Assembly (NCBI GenBank): GCA_009837395.1
Contig: VXTP01000043.1
Location: forward strand, 62,001 to 126,000
Direction of reading: 5' to 3'
DNA length: 64,000 nt
From: Gemmatimonadota bacterium
GTDB taxonomy: Bacteria; JAAXHH01
Part shown: piece after piece, positions 39,082 to 48,915 of the stretch
Layout of the letters: each line of letters opens with the position of its first letter
Position numbering within the stretch: position 1 is the stretch's first letter
The notes under the pieces: model-generated
Told to the model about the DNA's origin: nothing
What the model saw: only the letters and a program-made list of their open reading frames with translations
Databases searched by the model: none
Translations under genes and position numbers: made by a program

Positions 39082-40116
39082 ATGCGTTTTACCCTGCCGG
39101 ACTTCTTTTCCAACGATATCGGCATCGATCTGGGTACGGCAAATACGCTCGTTTACGTGCGCGGCAGAGGCATCGTCATCAACGAACCTTCCGTCGTGGC
39201 GGTCAATACCAAGACCGGTAAAGTCGTTGCCGTCGGCGCCGAGGCCAAGGTCATGCTCGGCAGGGAACCACCCGACCTCAAGGCCCACCGGCCGTTGCGC
39301 GACGGCGTGATCGCCGACTTCGAGTATACGGAAGCCATGATACGGTACTTCATCCGCAAGGTGCTCAAGAATTCGTTCTTCATTCGGCCGCGCGTCGTGG
39401 CGTGTATCCCCTCCGGGGTAACCGACGTCGAGATGAGGGCGGTCCGGGATTCAGCGGAGCGTGCCGGCGCCAAGGAAGTGATGCTGATCTCCGAACCCAT
39501 GGCGGCCGCCATAGGCTGTTCCCTGCCCGTGGAAGAACCGGTGGGGAGCATGATCATCGACATCGGCGGCGGGACCTCGGAGATCGCCGTGATCTCCCTC
39601 GGCGGCATCGTGACGGCAAAGTCGGTACGCATCGGCGGCGATGAGATGGACGAGGCCATCATCAATCACATGAAGAACGACTGCAACCTTCAAATCGGCT
39701 TCAACATGGCCGAACAGATCAAGTGGAAACTCGGTTCGGCCTATCCCGTGTTCGACAGGGAACTGGAAATGACGGTAAAGGGACTCGACCTGATCGACCG
39801 GATACCACGTTCGGTCGTGGTCGATTCCCTGGCGATCCGCAGGGTACTTTCGCAACCGCTCGACGGCGTGATCATGGCGGTGAGGCAAACCCTGGAATTG
39901 ACGCCGGCGGAACTCGCGGCCGATATCATCGATCGCGGGATCATCATCAGCGGCGGCGGGTCCCGGCTGCCTGGCCTGGACAGGCAAATCACGAAGGAGA
40001 CGAAGCTGCCGGTAAGGCTCGACGACGAGCCCATGACCTCGGTAGTCCGGGGAGCGGGGAAGATTATCGAGAATTTCGCCGCCTTCGAGACGATGCTGAG
40101 CGTCCTGAAAGACTAG
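39082..40116 (+). CDS. mreB: Rod shape-determining protein MreB
   Basis: IGIDLGTANTLVYVRGRGIVINEPSVVA; IIDIGGGTSEIAVISLGGIV; IIISGGGSRLPGLDRQI. Confidence 0.97.
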   Translation: MRFTLPDFFSNDIGIDLGTANTLVYVRGRGIVINEPSVVAVNTKTGKVVAVGAEAKVMLGREPPDLKAHRPLRDGVIADFEYTEAMIRYFIRKVLKNSFFIRPRVVACIPSGVTDVEMRAVRDSAERAGAKEVMLISEPMAAAIGCSLPVEEPVGSMIIDIGGGTSEIAVISLGGIVTAKSVRIGGDEMDEAIINHMKNDCNLQIGFNMAEQIKWKLGSAYPVFDRELEMTVKGLDLIDRIPRSVVVDSLAIRRVLSQPLDGVIMAVRQTLELTPAELAADIIDRGIIISGGGSRLPGLDRQITKETKLPVRLDDEPMTSVVRGAGKIIENFAAFETMLSVLKD

Positions 40117-40117
40117 C

Positions 40118-40936
40118 ATGTTCCGGTTCTTCTACATTCTCTACCACCATCGCCAGTACACCGCCTTCGTCCTCGCCATGATCATATCGATCCTGCTGCT
40201 GACGGCGGCTCCGCAGCGCCAGGTCGGTATCACGCGTACCGCCTGGCTGATGGTACTGACGCCGTTCCAGGAAGTGTTCGCCTTCATCCCTTCCTATTTC
40301 AATCTCAAATCCGAGAATCAGCTACTGCGCCAGAAACTCGTGCAGATGCAGTTGCAGGAGGCCGACCTCGAGGAGCGCAGATACGAAAACGAGCGGCTGC
40401 GCGGGTTGCTCGACCTGAAGGAGAAAAACCGGTTCACCTATGTTCCCGCCGAAGTCCTCGGCTGGAACACGGACCAGAGATTGAACACCATCGTCATCGA
40501 CGTCGGCCTTTCCGAAGGGATCCAGAAATACATGGCCGTTGTCATGGAGGACGGCGTCCTCGGACGAATCATCGAAGTCGGCCTGACTTCGTCCTACGTC
40601 CAGCTGCTGACCGACAGGAACTCTCGTATCAGTGGTCTGGTGCAGCGGAGCCGGGAACAGGGGATCATTCGCTATCAGAACGACGCGTTGTACATGGAGG
40701 GATTGCCCCTTCGGGCCGATGTCCGCATTGGCGACCGCGTGGTGACGTCGGGACTGGGGGAGACCTTCCCGCCAGGATTGCCCGTAGGCAGCATCGGCCG
40801 GATCGCGCTGGATAGCCGGAAGCTGTTCAAGCAGGTTTCGATTACGCCCGCGGTGGAACTCAGTCGCCTGGAGGAGGTGTTCGTGATCGCGGGCGAAGAA
40901 ATGCCTGCCGCGGAAGATTCGTTACTGGCCCAGTGA
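40118..40936 (+). CDS. mreC: Rod shape-determining protein MreC
   Basis: N-terminal TM, coiled coil, VVMEDGVLGRIIEVGLTSSYVQLLTDRNSRISGLV; after mreB. Confidence 0.94.
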   Translation: MFRFFYILYHHRQYTAFVLAMIISILLLTAAPQRQVGITRTAWLMVLTPFQEVFAFIPSYFNLKSENQLLRQKLVQMQLQEADLEERRYENERLRGLLDLKEKNRFTYVPAEVLGWNTDQRLNTIVIDVGLSEGIQKYMAVVMEDGVLGRIIEVGLTSSYVQLLTDRNSRISGLVQRSREQGIIRYQNDALYMEGLPLRADVRIGDRVVTSGLGETFPPGLPVGSIGRIALDSRKLFKQVSITPAVELSRLEEVFVIAGEEMPAAEDSLLAQ

Positions 40937-40976
40937 CTTCGGCAATTCCAGGCCGGTTACATGACCCGGTTTTCCC

Positions 40977-41477
40977 ATGCGCCTAAAACACGCTATCCTA
41001 CTGTTCCTGGCGTTTGTCGTCGACAGCACCTGGGGACACGAGATCGCCATTCGGGGAATCCGGCCCGATTTCGTATTGATGATGCTGATCTTCAGCGCGA
41101 TGGGATCGGGGGCCTTCGCGGGGACCGTCCTGGGCTTCAGCGTCGGGCTGCTGGAGGATCTCAGCGGTTCGCCTGAACATCTGGGACTCAACGCCCTGTG
41201 CAATACGCTGGTCGCGTACGGTGTGGGCATTGCCGGAAACACGCTCTACCGGGACAGCCTCTCCACCCTGCTGCTCACTCTGCTGGCCGCCGGCTTCGTC
41301 CATTCCGCCCTGTACTGGCTGGTATTTACCCGGTTCCAACTGGTCGAATCGGCTTACTTGCTGGGAACGGTTTCGCTGCCCACGATGCTCTACACGATCT
41401 CTGTGGCGCTTTTACTGATCATCGGATTGACCTATCGACAGGGACAGATCGATGTCCGTTGGCTTTTCCCAGAATGA
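40977..41477 (+). CDS. mreD: Rod shape-determining protein MreD
   Basis: Small polytopic membrane protein between mreC and mrdA; PDFVLMMLIF...GFSVGLLEDLSGSPEHLGLNAL. Confidence 0.87.
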   Translation: MRLKHAILLFLAFVVDSTWGHEIAIRGIRPDFVLMMLIFSAMGSGAFAGTVLGFSVGLLEDLSGSPEHLGLNALCNTLVAYGVGIAGNTLYRDSLSTLLLTLLAAGFVHSALYWLVFTRFQLVESAYLLGTVSLPTMLYTISVALLLIIGLTYRQGQIDVRWLFPE

Positions 41478-43272
41478 CAACCCCACCCACAGGGGCCAGT
41501 TGTACCTGTTCATCGGCATCGTGACCGCGCTCTTTCTCCTGCTGGCCGTTCGCCTGTTTTATTTCCAGGTCATTTCCGGTGAGGAGTACCGGGCGCATTC
41601 GGAACGGAACCGTATACGGCCCGTCGTGATTGAAGCGTTGCGTGGACAGATCATGGACCGCAACGGCGTCGTCCTTGCTGAAAACAGGCCATCCTACACC
41701 ATCGCTGCCGCCCCTTTCGAGACCTCCGACGAGACCGTGGACTACCTGGGGGAACTCACCGGACGGGAAGCCCGGGCCATCCGAATGCGCATCCGCGATC
41801 CGTCGGTGAACAGGTTCAATCCCCTACCGGTCCAGCGAAACGTTTCCTATGAAATCGCGTGCCGGGTCGAGGAGCACCTTCCTGACCTGCCCGGCGTTCT
41901 CGTGCAGGTCACCCCCGGCCGGATGTACGCCACAGGCACGCTGGCGAGCCACGTGCTCGGTTACGTATCCGAGATCAACCAGCAGGAACTCGATGGACTG
42001 AGTGAAGCGGGATACCGATCCGGGGACATCATCGGGAAAACAGGGGTGGAAAAGGCCTTCGAGCATCATCTTCGCGGTCAGAACGGCATGGAATTCATGG
42101 AAGTGAACGCCCGTGGCCAGGAACTGGGCCCGCTGCCCGGCATGCCGGCCCTGCTGCCGCAATCGGGAAACAACGTCTACCTGACGCTGGACGCCCGGGT
42201 TCAGGCCGTCGCCGAAGAGGCGATTCCCGACAGCCTGGCCGGCGCGCTGGTGGCGGTGGATCCCATGACCGGCGCGGTCATTGCGATCGTCAGCAGGCCC
42301 GGATTCGACCCGAACCTGTTTACGGGGCGGATTCCCCAGGAGACGTGGGATTCGCTTGCCAACCATCCCCTGAAGCCCCTGTTGGACCGGACCCTGGACG
42401 GGCAGTATCCACCGGCTTCCACGATGAAGATCGTAACGGCCTCCGCAGCGCTGGACGAGCACGTGGTCACGCCGTCCACGCTTCTCCGTCCCTGCAATCA
42501 CGGTTACCAGTTCGGGAACCGCTGGGCGGGGTGCTGGACCCCCGGTCACGGTTCCCTGCCCTTCAGGGACGCCATGGCCCAGTCCTGTGACGTCTATTTC
42601 TACCAGGTGGGACACCAGCTGGGACTGGAACGCTGGAGCCGGTACGCCCGGGGCTTTGGCCTGGGAACGCCGACCGGTTTCGACGTGGGCGACGAACAGA
42701 GCGGCCTGGTTCCGGACACGGACTACTACGATCCGGCAGAAAACCGCGTGTGGACGCCCGGTAAGATACTGAACCTGGCGATCGGTCAGGGTGAACTGCT
42801 CGTCACGCCGCTGCAGATGGCGATGTTGACCGCCGCGGTGGCAAATGGAGGCACGCTTTACCGGCCTTTCATACTCGACCGGGTGGAGTCGGCCGGCGGA
42901 GAAACAGTGGAAACCAGCGAATCGAGCATAAAGGACACGCTGTCCGTTTCACCGGAGACGCTGCGTCTGATCCGGGAATCCCTGATAAGCGTGGTCAATG
43001 AGGGGACCGCGCGGTCGGCGCAACTGCCCTACGCGCAACTGGCGGGCAAGACGGGCACGGCCGAAAACCCGCACGGCGATAGTCATTCCTGGTTTGTCGC
43101 GTATGCTCCGGCCGAATCACCGCGTATCGCCGTCGCGGCGATTATGGAGAACGCGCCGTCGGGTTCTGCCGTGCCGGTCGTACGCCAGGTGGTCGACACC
43201 TGGCTCTCACTCGAACCAAGACCAGTCGCCGGCCGGATCGACGGCGGATACTCCGAAGATGCCGCGCCTTAG
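41452..43272 (+). CDS. mrdA: Elongation transpeptidase PBP2
   Basis: PPASTMKIVTASAALD, SCDVYFYQVG, KTGTAENPHG; before rodA. Confidence 0.95.
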   Translation: MSVGFSQNDNPTHRGQLYLFIGIVTALFLLLAVRLFYFQVISGEEYRAHSERNRIRPVVIEALRGQIMDRNGVVLAENRPSYTIAAAPFETSDETVDYLGELTGREARAIRMRIRDPSVNRFNPLPVQRNVSYEIACRVEEHLPDLPGVLVQVTPGRMYATGTLASHVLGYVSEINQQELDGLSEAGYRSGDIIGKTGVEKAFEHHLRGQNGMEFMEVNARGQELGPLPGMPALLPQSGNNVYLTLDARVQAVAEEAIPDSLAGALVAVDPMTGAVIAIVSRPGFDPNLFTGRIPQETWDSLANHPLKPLLDRTLDGQYPPASTMKIVTASAALDEHVVTPSTLLRPCNHGYQFGNRWAGCWTPGHGSLPFRDAMAQSCDVYFYQVGHQLGLERWSRYARGFGLGTPTGFDVGDEQSGLVPDTDYYDPAENRVWTPGKILNLAIGQGELLVTPLQMAMLTAAVANGGTLYRPFILDRVESAGGETVETSESSIKDTLSVSPETLRLIRESLISVVNEGTARSAQLPYAQLAGKTGTAENPHGDSHSWFVAYAPAESPRIAVAAIMENAPSGSAVPVVRQVVDTWLSLEPRPVAGRIDGGYSEDAAP

Positions 43273-43306
43273 CGCCCATACGCCCCGGGAGCACGTCTGA
43301 AATACA

Positions 43307-44524
43307 ATGGAAACCCATTTAAGCCGAACGCTCGTCATCGTCTCCATCCTGTTGTCCGTGATCGGCATCATCGTGATCTACAGCGCCACGCGGGACGAGA
43401 CCGGACTGGGTACGTCCCGTTACATGCTGCAGTCCATGTGGTTCGTGGCCGGCATCGGGGTGATGTACATCACGTCGGTGCTGCCCATTCGTTTCCTCCA
43501 GGCCATGACCATTCCCGTATTCGTCGTGGTGATGATCCTGCTGGTCGCCGTACTGGCCTCCGAAACCGTCAAGGGGTCCAGCCGGTGGATCAGACTCGGC
43601 TTCATCGGCATTCAGCCTTCCGAACTGGCGAAGATCGCCGTCATCATGGCGCTCGCGCAGTATCTTTCCCAGTTGCGGACCAACATACACCGGCCCTCGG
43701 TCATGGCCACCTGCGGCGTGATCGTGGCGTTGCCCGTTTTTCTTATCCTGTCTCAGCCCGACCTGGGCACCTCCATCGTCTTCGGGGCGATCTTCTGCGG
43801 CGTGCTGCTCTGGGCGGGGTTGAGCGTCCTCCAGCTGCTGCTCATGGTATCCCCGCTGATCGGCGTCGTGATCGGCGTGGTGAGCGGGTTCGACTGGGTC
43901 ATCTGGTCCGTATTCATTCTGATCGTGGCGGGCATCATGTACCTGAAGTGGCCGCCTCGCTTCGTCACCATATTCCTCACCGTCACGCACCTGGCCGTGG
44001 GCCTGGGTGCGGAGCCCCTGTGGGATTCGCTGCACGACTACCAGCAACAACGCGTCGAGACCTTTCTGAATCCCCAGGTCGATCCGAAGGGCGCGGGATA
44101 CCAGATCATACAGTCCAAGATCGCCATCGGATCGGGCGGGTTGATGGGACGCGGTTTCCTGCAGGGGTCCCAGACCAGCCTCGCGTTCCTGCCCGAGCAG
44201 CACACGGACTTTATCTTCTCGGTCATCGCCGAGGAATTCGGGTTCGCCGGCTCGATGGCCGTCCTCGTCCTGTACTACGTCTTCATACTCATCGGGATCT
44301 ACATCGCGATGAACGTCAAGAGCCGGTATCAGTGCCTGCTCGCGGCCGGCTGCGTATCCGTCTTCGTTTTTCACGTAATCATGAACGTGGGGATGGCCGT
44401 CGGTGTGCTGCCGATCGCCGGCGTACCCCTGCCCTTTCTCAGCTACGGCGGCTCCTTTCTGATGACCAGCCTGATTCTGTGCGGCCTGCTGCTGAATGTC
44501 TGGCGACATCGATTTGACTACTGA
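43307..44524 (+). CDS. rodA: SEDS-family RodA
   Basis: KGSSRWIRLGFIGIQPSELAKIAVIMALAQYLS; LPFLSYGGSFLM; follows mrdA. Confidence 0.95.
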   Translation: METHLSRTLVIVSILLSVIGIIVIYSATRDETGLGTSRYMLQSMWFVAGIGVMYITSVLPIRFLQAMTIPVFVVVMILLVAVLASETVKGSSRWIRLGFIGIQPSELAKIAVIMALAQYLSQLRTNIHRPSVMATCGVIVALPVFLILSQPDLGTSIVFGAIFCGVLLWAGLSVLQLLLMVSPLIGVVIGVVSGFDWVIWSVFILIVAGIMYLKWPPRFVTIFLTVTHLAVGLGAEPLWDSLHDYQQQRVETFLNPQVDPKGAGYQIIQSKIAIGSGGLMGRGFLQGSQTSLAFLPEQHTDFIFSVIAEEFGFAGSMAVLVLYYVFILIGIYIAMNVKSRYQCLLAAGCVSVFVFHVIMNVGMAVGVLPIAGVPLPFLSYGGSFLMTSLILCGLLLNVWRHRFDY

Positions 44525-44592
44525 GTGCTTTTTCGTGCCTTAATGCTGTTTCACGCCTGAATGCCGGCTACCGGCGAGAATGAGGAAAGTCC

Positions 44593-45426
44593 ATGCATCC
44601 CATCCTTTTTGAGATCGGTCCGTTAACCGTACGCTCCTATGGCCTGTTGCTGGCCGTTTCTTTCATCGCGGGGATTCTTCTGGCGCTGAGGCGGTCCAGG
44701 GCGCGCGGCCTGAACCAGAACCAGATGATCAACATGAGCCTGCTCATCATGCTCGCGGGCATCGTCGGCGCCAGGATCATGTACGTCATACCCCACTGGA
44801 ACGAGTTCAGCGCGAACCCCCTCGACATCATCAGCCCCTTTCAAAGCTCCGGTTCGATCGGCCTGACCGGCCTGACCATGTACGGCGGGTTCATCGCGGC
44901 GGTCCTGGTATCCATCCTCTACCTGCGGGTGAACCGGTTGTCCATCTGGAAGGCCTGCGACGCCTTTGCGCCGAGCATCGCACTCGGCATCGGCGTGAGC
45001 CGAGTCGGCTGTTTCATGAACGGCTGCTGTTTCGGACTGCCCACCGAGTCCGCCCTGGGCGTGGTCTTCCCGGCGTTCAGCGCGGCGGGCTCGTTCTACC
45101 CGGACGTAGCCCTGCATCCCGCCCAGCTTTACAACGCGGTGCTGGGTTTCGGTCTTTTCGGTCTTTTGATGTGGCTGGACCGCAAGCCGAGATACGACGG
45201 ATTCCTCTTCGCGGTGCTGCTGATCGCCGAACCGATCTCCCGGTTCTTCGTCGATCTATTCAGGTACTATGAATCGAGCATGACCCTGGGCAGCCTGGGT
45301 GGGATGGCCCTGTCCGTAAACCAGGGGATCAGCATCGTACTGATCGGCCTGGGACTCCTCCTCCTGGGATGGGCCAGGAACCGTGCGCGGCAGCGCTCGT
45401 CGCGAAGCCGGTCCCGTCGCGGGTAG
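44593..45426 (+). CDS. lgt: Prolipoprotein diacylglyceryl transferase
   Basis: GPLTVRSYGLLLAVSF; TMYGGFIAAVL; GIGVSRVGCFMNGCCFGLPT. Confidence 0.95.
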   Translation: MHPILFEIGPLTVRSYGLLLAVSFIAGILLALRRSRARGLNQNQMINMSLLIMLAGIVGARIMYVIPHWNEFSANPLDIISPFQSSGSIGLTGLTMYGGFIAAVLVSILYLRVNRLSIWKACDAFAPSIALGIGVSRVGCFMNGCCFGLPTESALGVVFPAFSAAGSFYPDVALHPAQLYNAVLGFGLFGLLMWLDRKPRYDGFLFAVLLIAEPISRFFVDLFRYYESSMTLGSLGGMALSVNQGISIVLIGLGLLLLGWARNRARQRSSRSRSRRG

Positions 45427-45556
45427 CGTTCCCGTGCGAGGCGGCCGCGCCGATGCATGCCGTACGCTTCCGATCCCAATACGCTTAAAATTCGAGCATC
45501 ACCCGGCCTGTTTCAGACTGATAGGATGAAACGGCAGCCGAATTACGGCATGGTCC

Positions 45557-45630
45557 GGTCCGACCGGTACGCCGATTCGACCGGTCCGACCGGTACGGCC
45601 GATTCGACCGGTCCGTCCGGTTCGACCGGT
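45557..45630. repeat. 26/27-nt tandem repeat upstream of comF
   Basis: ggtccgaccggtacgccgattcgacc / ggtccgaccggtacggccgattcgacc / ggtccgtccggttcgaccggt. Confidence 0.8.
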
Positions 45631-45697
45631 GCATATGGTTCGATGCGTGCCTGCCAACGGGTGTCGATCGTTCATGTCCTGTTTCGAGCCGGTCTTA

Positions 45698-46435
45698 ATG
45701 AAACCTACGGCCCAATTCATTTATACGTTACGCACGGCTGGCCGCACGGCCCTGGACATGGTTTATCCTCCGTGCTGCGTCCTTTGCAAGGCTCGGATCT
45801 TCGACGAACGGCGCGCCGTCTGCGACGATTGCGGATCGGGACTGCTTTCGATCGATGCGCCGTACTGCGAACGATGCGGCCAACCGCTGTGCACCCCGGT
45901 GACCTCTTGTCCAGCCTGCACGGGCCGCACATTCTATTTCGAAGGCGCGTTTTCCGCGTTCGCATTCAATCGGCCGCTTCAGGATCTCGTCCACCTGCTC
46001 AAGTACCGGAACCGCCCCGGGATCGGCAGGTTCCTGGGATCCTTGCTGGCAAAAAGGGTTGAACAGGAACCGGGGATACCGCATATTACGGGCGTTTTGC
46101 CCGTGCCACTGCATCCGCTCAGAAAGCGGGAAAGGGGCTACAACCAGAGCGCGTGCATCGCCCGGGGCATATCGGACGAAACGGGCATTCCGGTGCTGGA
46201 AAACGTGCTCGGGCGTAACCGGAACACGCCGACGCAGACCTCGCTGAGTCTCGAAGCGCGGATGGCCAACGTCGAAGGGGTGTTCGAAGTGGCCCAGCCC
46301 GATGCGGTGCTCGGCGCCACGGTATCGCTGGTCGACGACATATTCACTACGGGGGCAACGATAAACAGCTGTGCCCGGGCCCTGCTTCTGGCAGGCGCCG
46401 GAAGGGTGTTCGCCCTGACCGTCGCGCGCGCCTGA
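45698..46435 (+). CDS. ComF-family amidophosphoribosyltransferase-like protein
   Basis: Zinc-finger YPPCCVLCKARIFDERRAVCDDCGS...CERCGQPL; HPLRKRERGYNQSACIARGIS; VSLVDDIFTTGATINSCARAL. Confidence 0.92.
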   Translation: MKPTAQFIYTLRTAGRTALDMVYPPCCVLCKARIFDERRAVCDDCGSGLLSIDAPYCERCGQPLCTPVTSCPACTGRTFYFEGAFSAFAFNRPLQDLVHLLKYRNRPGIGRFLGSLLAKRVEQEPGIPHITGVLPVPLHPLRKRERGYNQSACIARGISDETGIPVLENVLGRNRNTPTQTSLSLEARMANVEGVFEVAQPDAVLGATVSLVDDIFTTGATINSCARALLLAGAGRVFALTVARA

Positions 46436-46475
46436 GTCCCTCCGAATCACCTGCACGCGGGAGAGAAGACTTCAA

Positions 46476-47507
46476 ATGCATATCGGTATCCTGACGGGCG
46501 GTGGCGATTGCCCGGGTTTGAACGCCGCGATCCGGGCGGTAACCAGGCGCTCAATCAAGTCTTATGGCTCGACGGTCTTGGGCATACGCAATGGATGGGC
46601 CGGACTCATCAATAATGATACCAGTCCACTCAGCCTGGTCTCCGTGTCCGGCATACTGCACCGGGGCGGTACTATCCTGGGCACTTCCAGGACCAACCCG
46701 ATGAAGGACGAAGGCAACATCGACCGGATCAAGGAGAACGTCCGGGAACTGGGCCTGGATGCGGTCGTCGCCATCGGCGGCGAGGACACCCTGGGCGCCG
46801 CGGCCGCGCTGAACGAAGCGGGCATTCCCATGGTGGGCCTCCCGAAGACGATCGACAATGACATCGTCGGGACGGACATGACCTTCGGCTTCGACACGGC
46901 GGTCACCATCGCCACCGATGCCATCGACCGTCTCCATACCACCGCGGAGTCCCACCACCGGGTAATGGTCATCGAGGTGATGGGCCGGCATACGGGGTGG
47001 ATCGCCATCAAGTCGGGTATCGCCGGCGGGGCGGACTGCATCCTGATCCCGGAGGTCCCCATGGATCTCGACGAGGTCTGCGCGCTCGTCAAGCAGCGCA
47101 TCGACCGGGGCAAGACTTTCAGCCTCGTCGTGGTCGCCGAGGGTTTCACGATGAAGGACACCCCGGGCCAGGTGACCCAGGATGACCAGGTCGATGAATT
47201 CGGCCACGTGCGGCTGGGCGGTATCGGAGAAGTGGTCGGCGCCGAGATCGAACGGCGGGCGGGCATAGAGACCAGGGTGACCATCCTGGGGTACATTCAG
47301 CGCGGCGGGTCGCCCACGCCCTACGATCGCGTCCTGGCGACGCGGTACGGTGTGACCGCGGCCGACCTGGTGCACGAAGGGGATTTCGGCAAGATGGTGG
47401 CGCTCAAGGGCTCGAGGATCGAAAGCGTGCCGCTGTCCGAAGTGACCGGCCGGATCCGCACGGTCGACATGGAGTTGTATGACATTGCCCAGGTATTCTT
47501 CGGTTAA
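46476..47507 (+). CDS. pfkA: 6-phosphofructokinase, predicted PPi-dependent/mixed-substrate type
   Basis: MHIGILTGGGDCPGLNAAIRAV; GGEDTLGAAAAL; LPKTIDNDI; MGRHTGWIA. Confidence 0.93.
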   Translation: MHIGILTGGGDCPGLNAAIRAVTRRSIKSYGSTVLGIRNGWAGLINNDTSPLSLVSVSGILHRGGTILGTSRTNPMKDEGNIDRIKENVRELGLDAVVAIGGEDTLGAAAALNEAGIPMVGLPKTIDNDIVGTDMTFGFDTAVTIATDAIDRLHTTAESHHRVMVIEVMGRHTGWIAIKSGIAGGADCILIPEVPMDLDEVCALVKQRIDRGKTFSLVVVAEGFTMKDTPGQVTQDDQVDEFGHVRLGGIGEVVGAEIERRAGIETRVTILGYIQRGGSPTPYDRVLATRYGVTAADLVHEGDFGKMVALKGSRIESVPLSEVTGRIRTVDMELYDIAQVFFG

Positions 47508-47519
47508 CCTGCCAACGGA

Positions 47520-48311
47520 GTGGTTGTGAATACGGCGTCGCGCCGGCTGATCATCGCCGGCAATTGGAAAATGCATACAGACCTGGTCGAAGGTGCTTCG
47601 CTGGTCGCCGAGGTGATGGAACGCACGGAATCGCTCGCCCTGGCCGCGGACCTGGTATTGTGCCCGCCATTCACCCACCTGACCGTGGCGGCCACGCAGC
47701 TGTCCGGCAGCGCCATCTCGCTGGGCGCCCAGCACATGCACGACGCCCCGGAAGGCGCGTACACGGGGGAAGTGTCGGCCAGAATGCTGTTGACTTCGGG
47801 GTGCAGGTACGTTATATTGGGGCACTCCGAAAGACGGACTTATTTCGATGAAACGAACGCGTCCGTCAACGGCAAAGTGAGATCGGCGATTTCAGCGGGT
47901 CTCACCCCGATTCTGTGCGTCGGCGAGACGCTTGAGGACCGTGAGGCCGGCCGTACCGAGGAGGTAGTCGGCGAACAGGTGCGAGCGGGTCTGTCGGGAA
48001 CGGACCCCGGGACGGCCGACGGTCTCGTCCTGGCTTACGAACCGGTCTGGGCGATCGGGACCGGCAAGGTGGCAACACCCGATCAGGCAGACCAGGTGCA
48101 CGGTCACCTGAGGCAGGTGACCGCGGAGTTGTTTGGCGACGACTTCGCCGGCCGGATCCGGATCCAGTACGGAGGCAGCGTCAAACCTGAAAACGCGGGC
48201 GCGTTGATGAACCGGCCGCACATCGACGGAGCGCTCGTGGGTGGTGCCAGCCTGGACGCCTCCTCATTCGAGGCCATCGTCCGGGCCGGACTGGGAATCA
48301 ATGGCGGCTAG
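47520..48311 (+). CDS. tpiA: Triosephosphate isomerase
   Basis: IIAGNWKMHTD; VILGHSERRTYFDE; LAYEPVWAIGTGKVATPDQADQVHG; IQYGGSVKPENA. Confidence 0.97.
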   Translation: MVVNTASRRLIIAGNWKMHTDLVEGASLVAEVMERTESLALAADLVLCPPFTHLTVAATQLSGSAISLGAQHMHDAPEGAYTGEVSARMLLTSGCRYVILGHSERRTYFDETNASVNGKVRSAISAGLTPILCVGETLEDREAGRTEEVVGEQVRAGLSGTDPGTADGLVLAYEPVWAIGTGKVATPDQADQVHGHLRQVTAELFGDDFAGRIRIQYGGSVKPENAGALMNRPHIDGALVGGASLDASSFEAIVRAGLGINGG

Positions 48312-48346
48312 CAATACCTGAACAACCGCCGCTCGCCAATCGAAGG

Positions 48347-48727
48347 ATGCATACCGTGTTTACCACCGTAGTCGCAGTACATGTGCTGGTCTGTCTCGTT
48401 CTGATCCTGTCCGTCCTGTTGCAGTCGGGAAAGGGCGGTGGCCTGTCCAGCGCTTTCGGCGCGGGCGGACCAACCGGCGGCATGGCCGGCCAGATGTTCG
48501 GCGGCCGGGGCGCCGCGACTTTCCTGGGCAAGGTGACGACCGTGCTGGCGACGCTGTACATGCTGATCGTCATCGGGCTGAACCTGTTGCCCGACGATAC
48601 GCAAGGCACGCGAAGCATCATCCGGGATGAAGCACTGAGAAACCAGCAGACGTCCCCCGCCCAGGGATTGCCCGACGCGGAATCGGGCCTGCCCCCCGCT
48701 CCCGTCGATCCAGGGTCCACGCCTTGA
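48347..48727 (+). CDS. secG: Preprotein translocase subunit SecG
   Basis: LILSVLLQSGKGGGLSSAFGAGG...MFGGRGAATFLGKVTTVLATLYML; after tpiA. Confidence 0.93.
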   Translation: MHTVFTTVVAVHVLVCLVLILSVLLQSGKGGGLSSAFGAGGPTGGMAGQMFGGRGAATFLGKVTTVLATLYMLIVIGLNLLPDDTQGTRSIIRDEALRNQQTSPAQGLPDAESGLPPAPVDPGSTP

Positions 48728-48775
48728 TTCTTCGACCATTGCGCGGCGGTCCAGCCGCCGGCCGGTCGTCATGAC

Positions 48776-48859
48776 GCCGAAGTGGTGGAATTGGTAGACA
48801 CGCTGTCTTGAGGGGGCAGTGGGAGAAATCCCGTCGCGGTTCGAATCCGCGCTTCGGCA
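48776..48859 (+). tRNA. tRNA-Leu (anticodon GAG)
   Basis: Acceptor GCCGAAG/CTTCGGC, anticodon stem CTGTC/GGCAG with loop TTGAGGG, class II variable arm GTGGGAGAAATCCCGT, T-arm CGCGGTTCGAATCCGCG; discriminator A; CCA not encoded. Confidence 0.95.
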
Positions 48860-48915
48860 TCCTTTCCTACATTTCTGTCTTACATTTCCGTCCTCGTGAA
48901 TCCGGAGGGCGTCCC

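Noticed and set aside
48808-48915. Upstream start of the OppA-like ORF
   Set aside because: It begins inside the tRNA-Leu gene; ATG 48916 gives a normal signal peptide.
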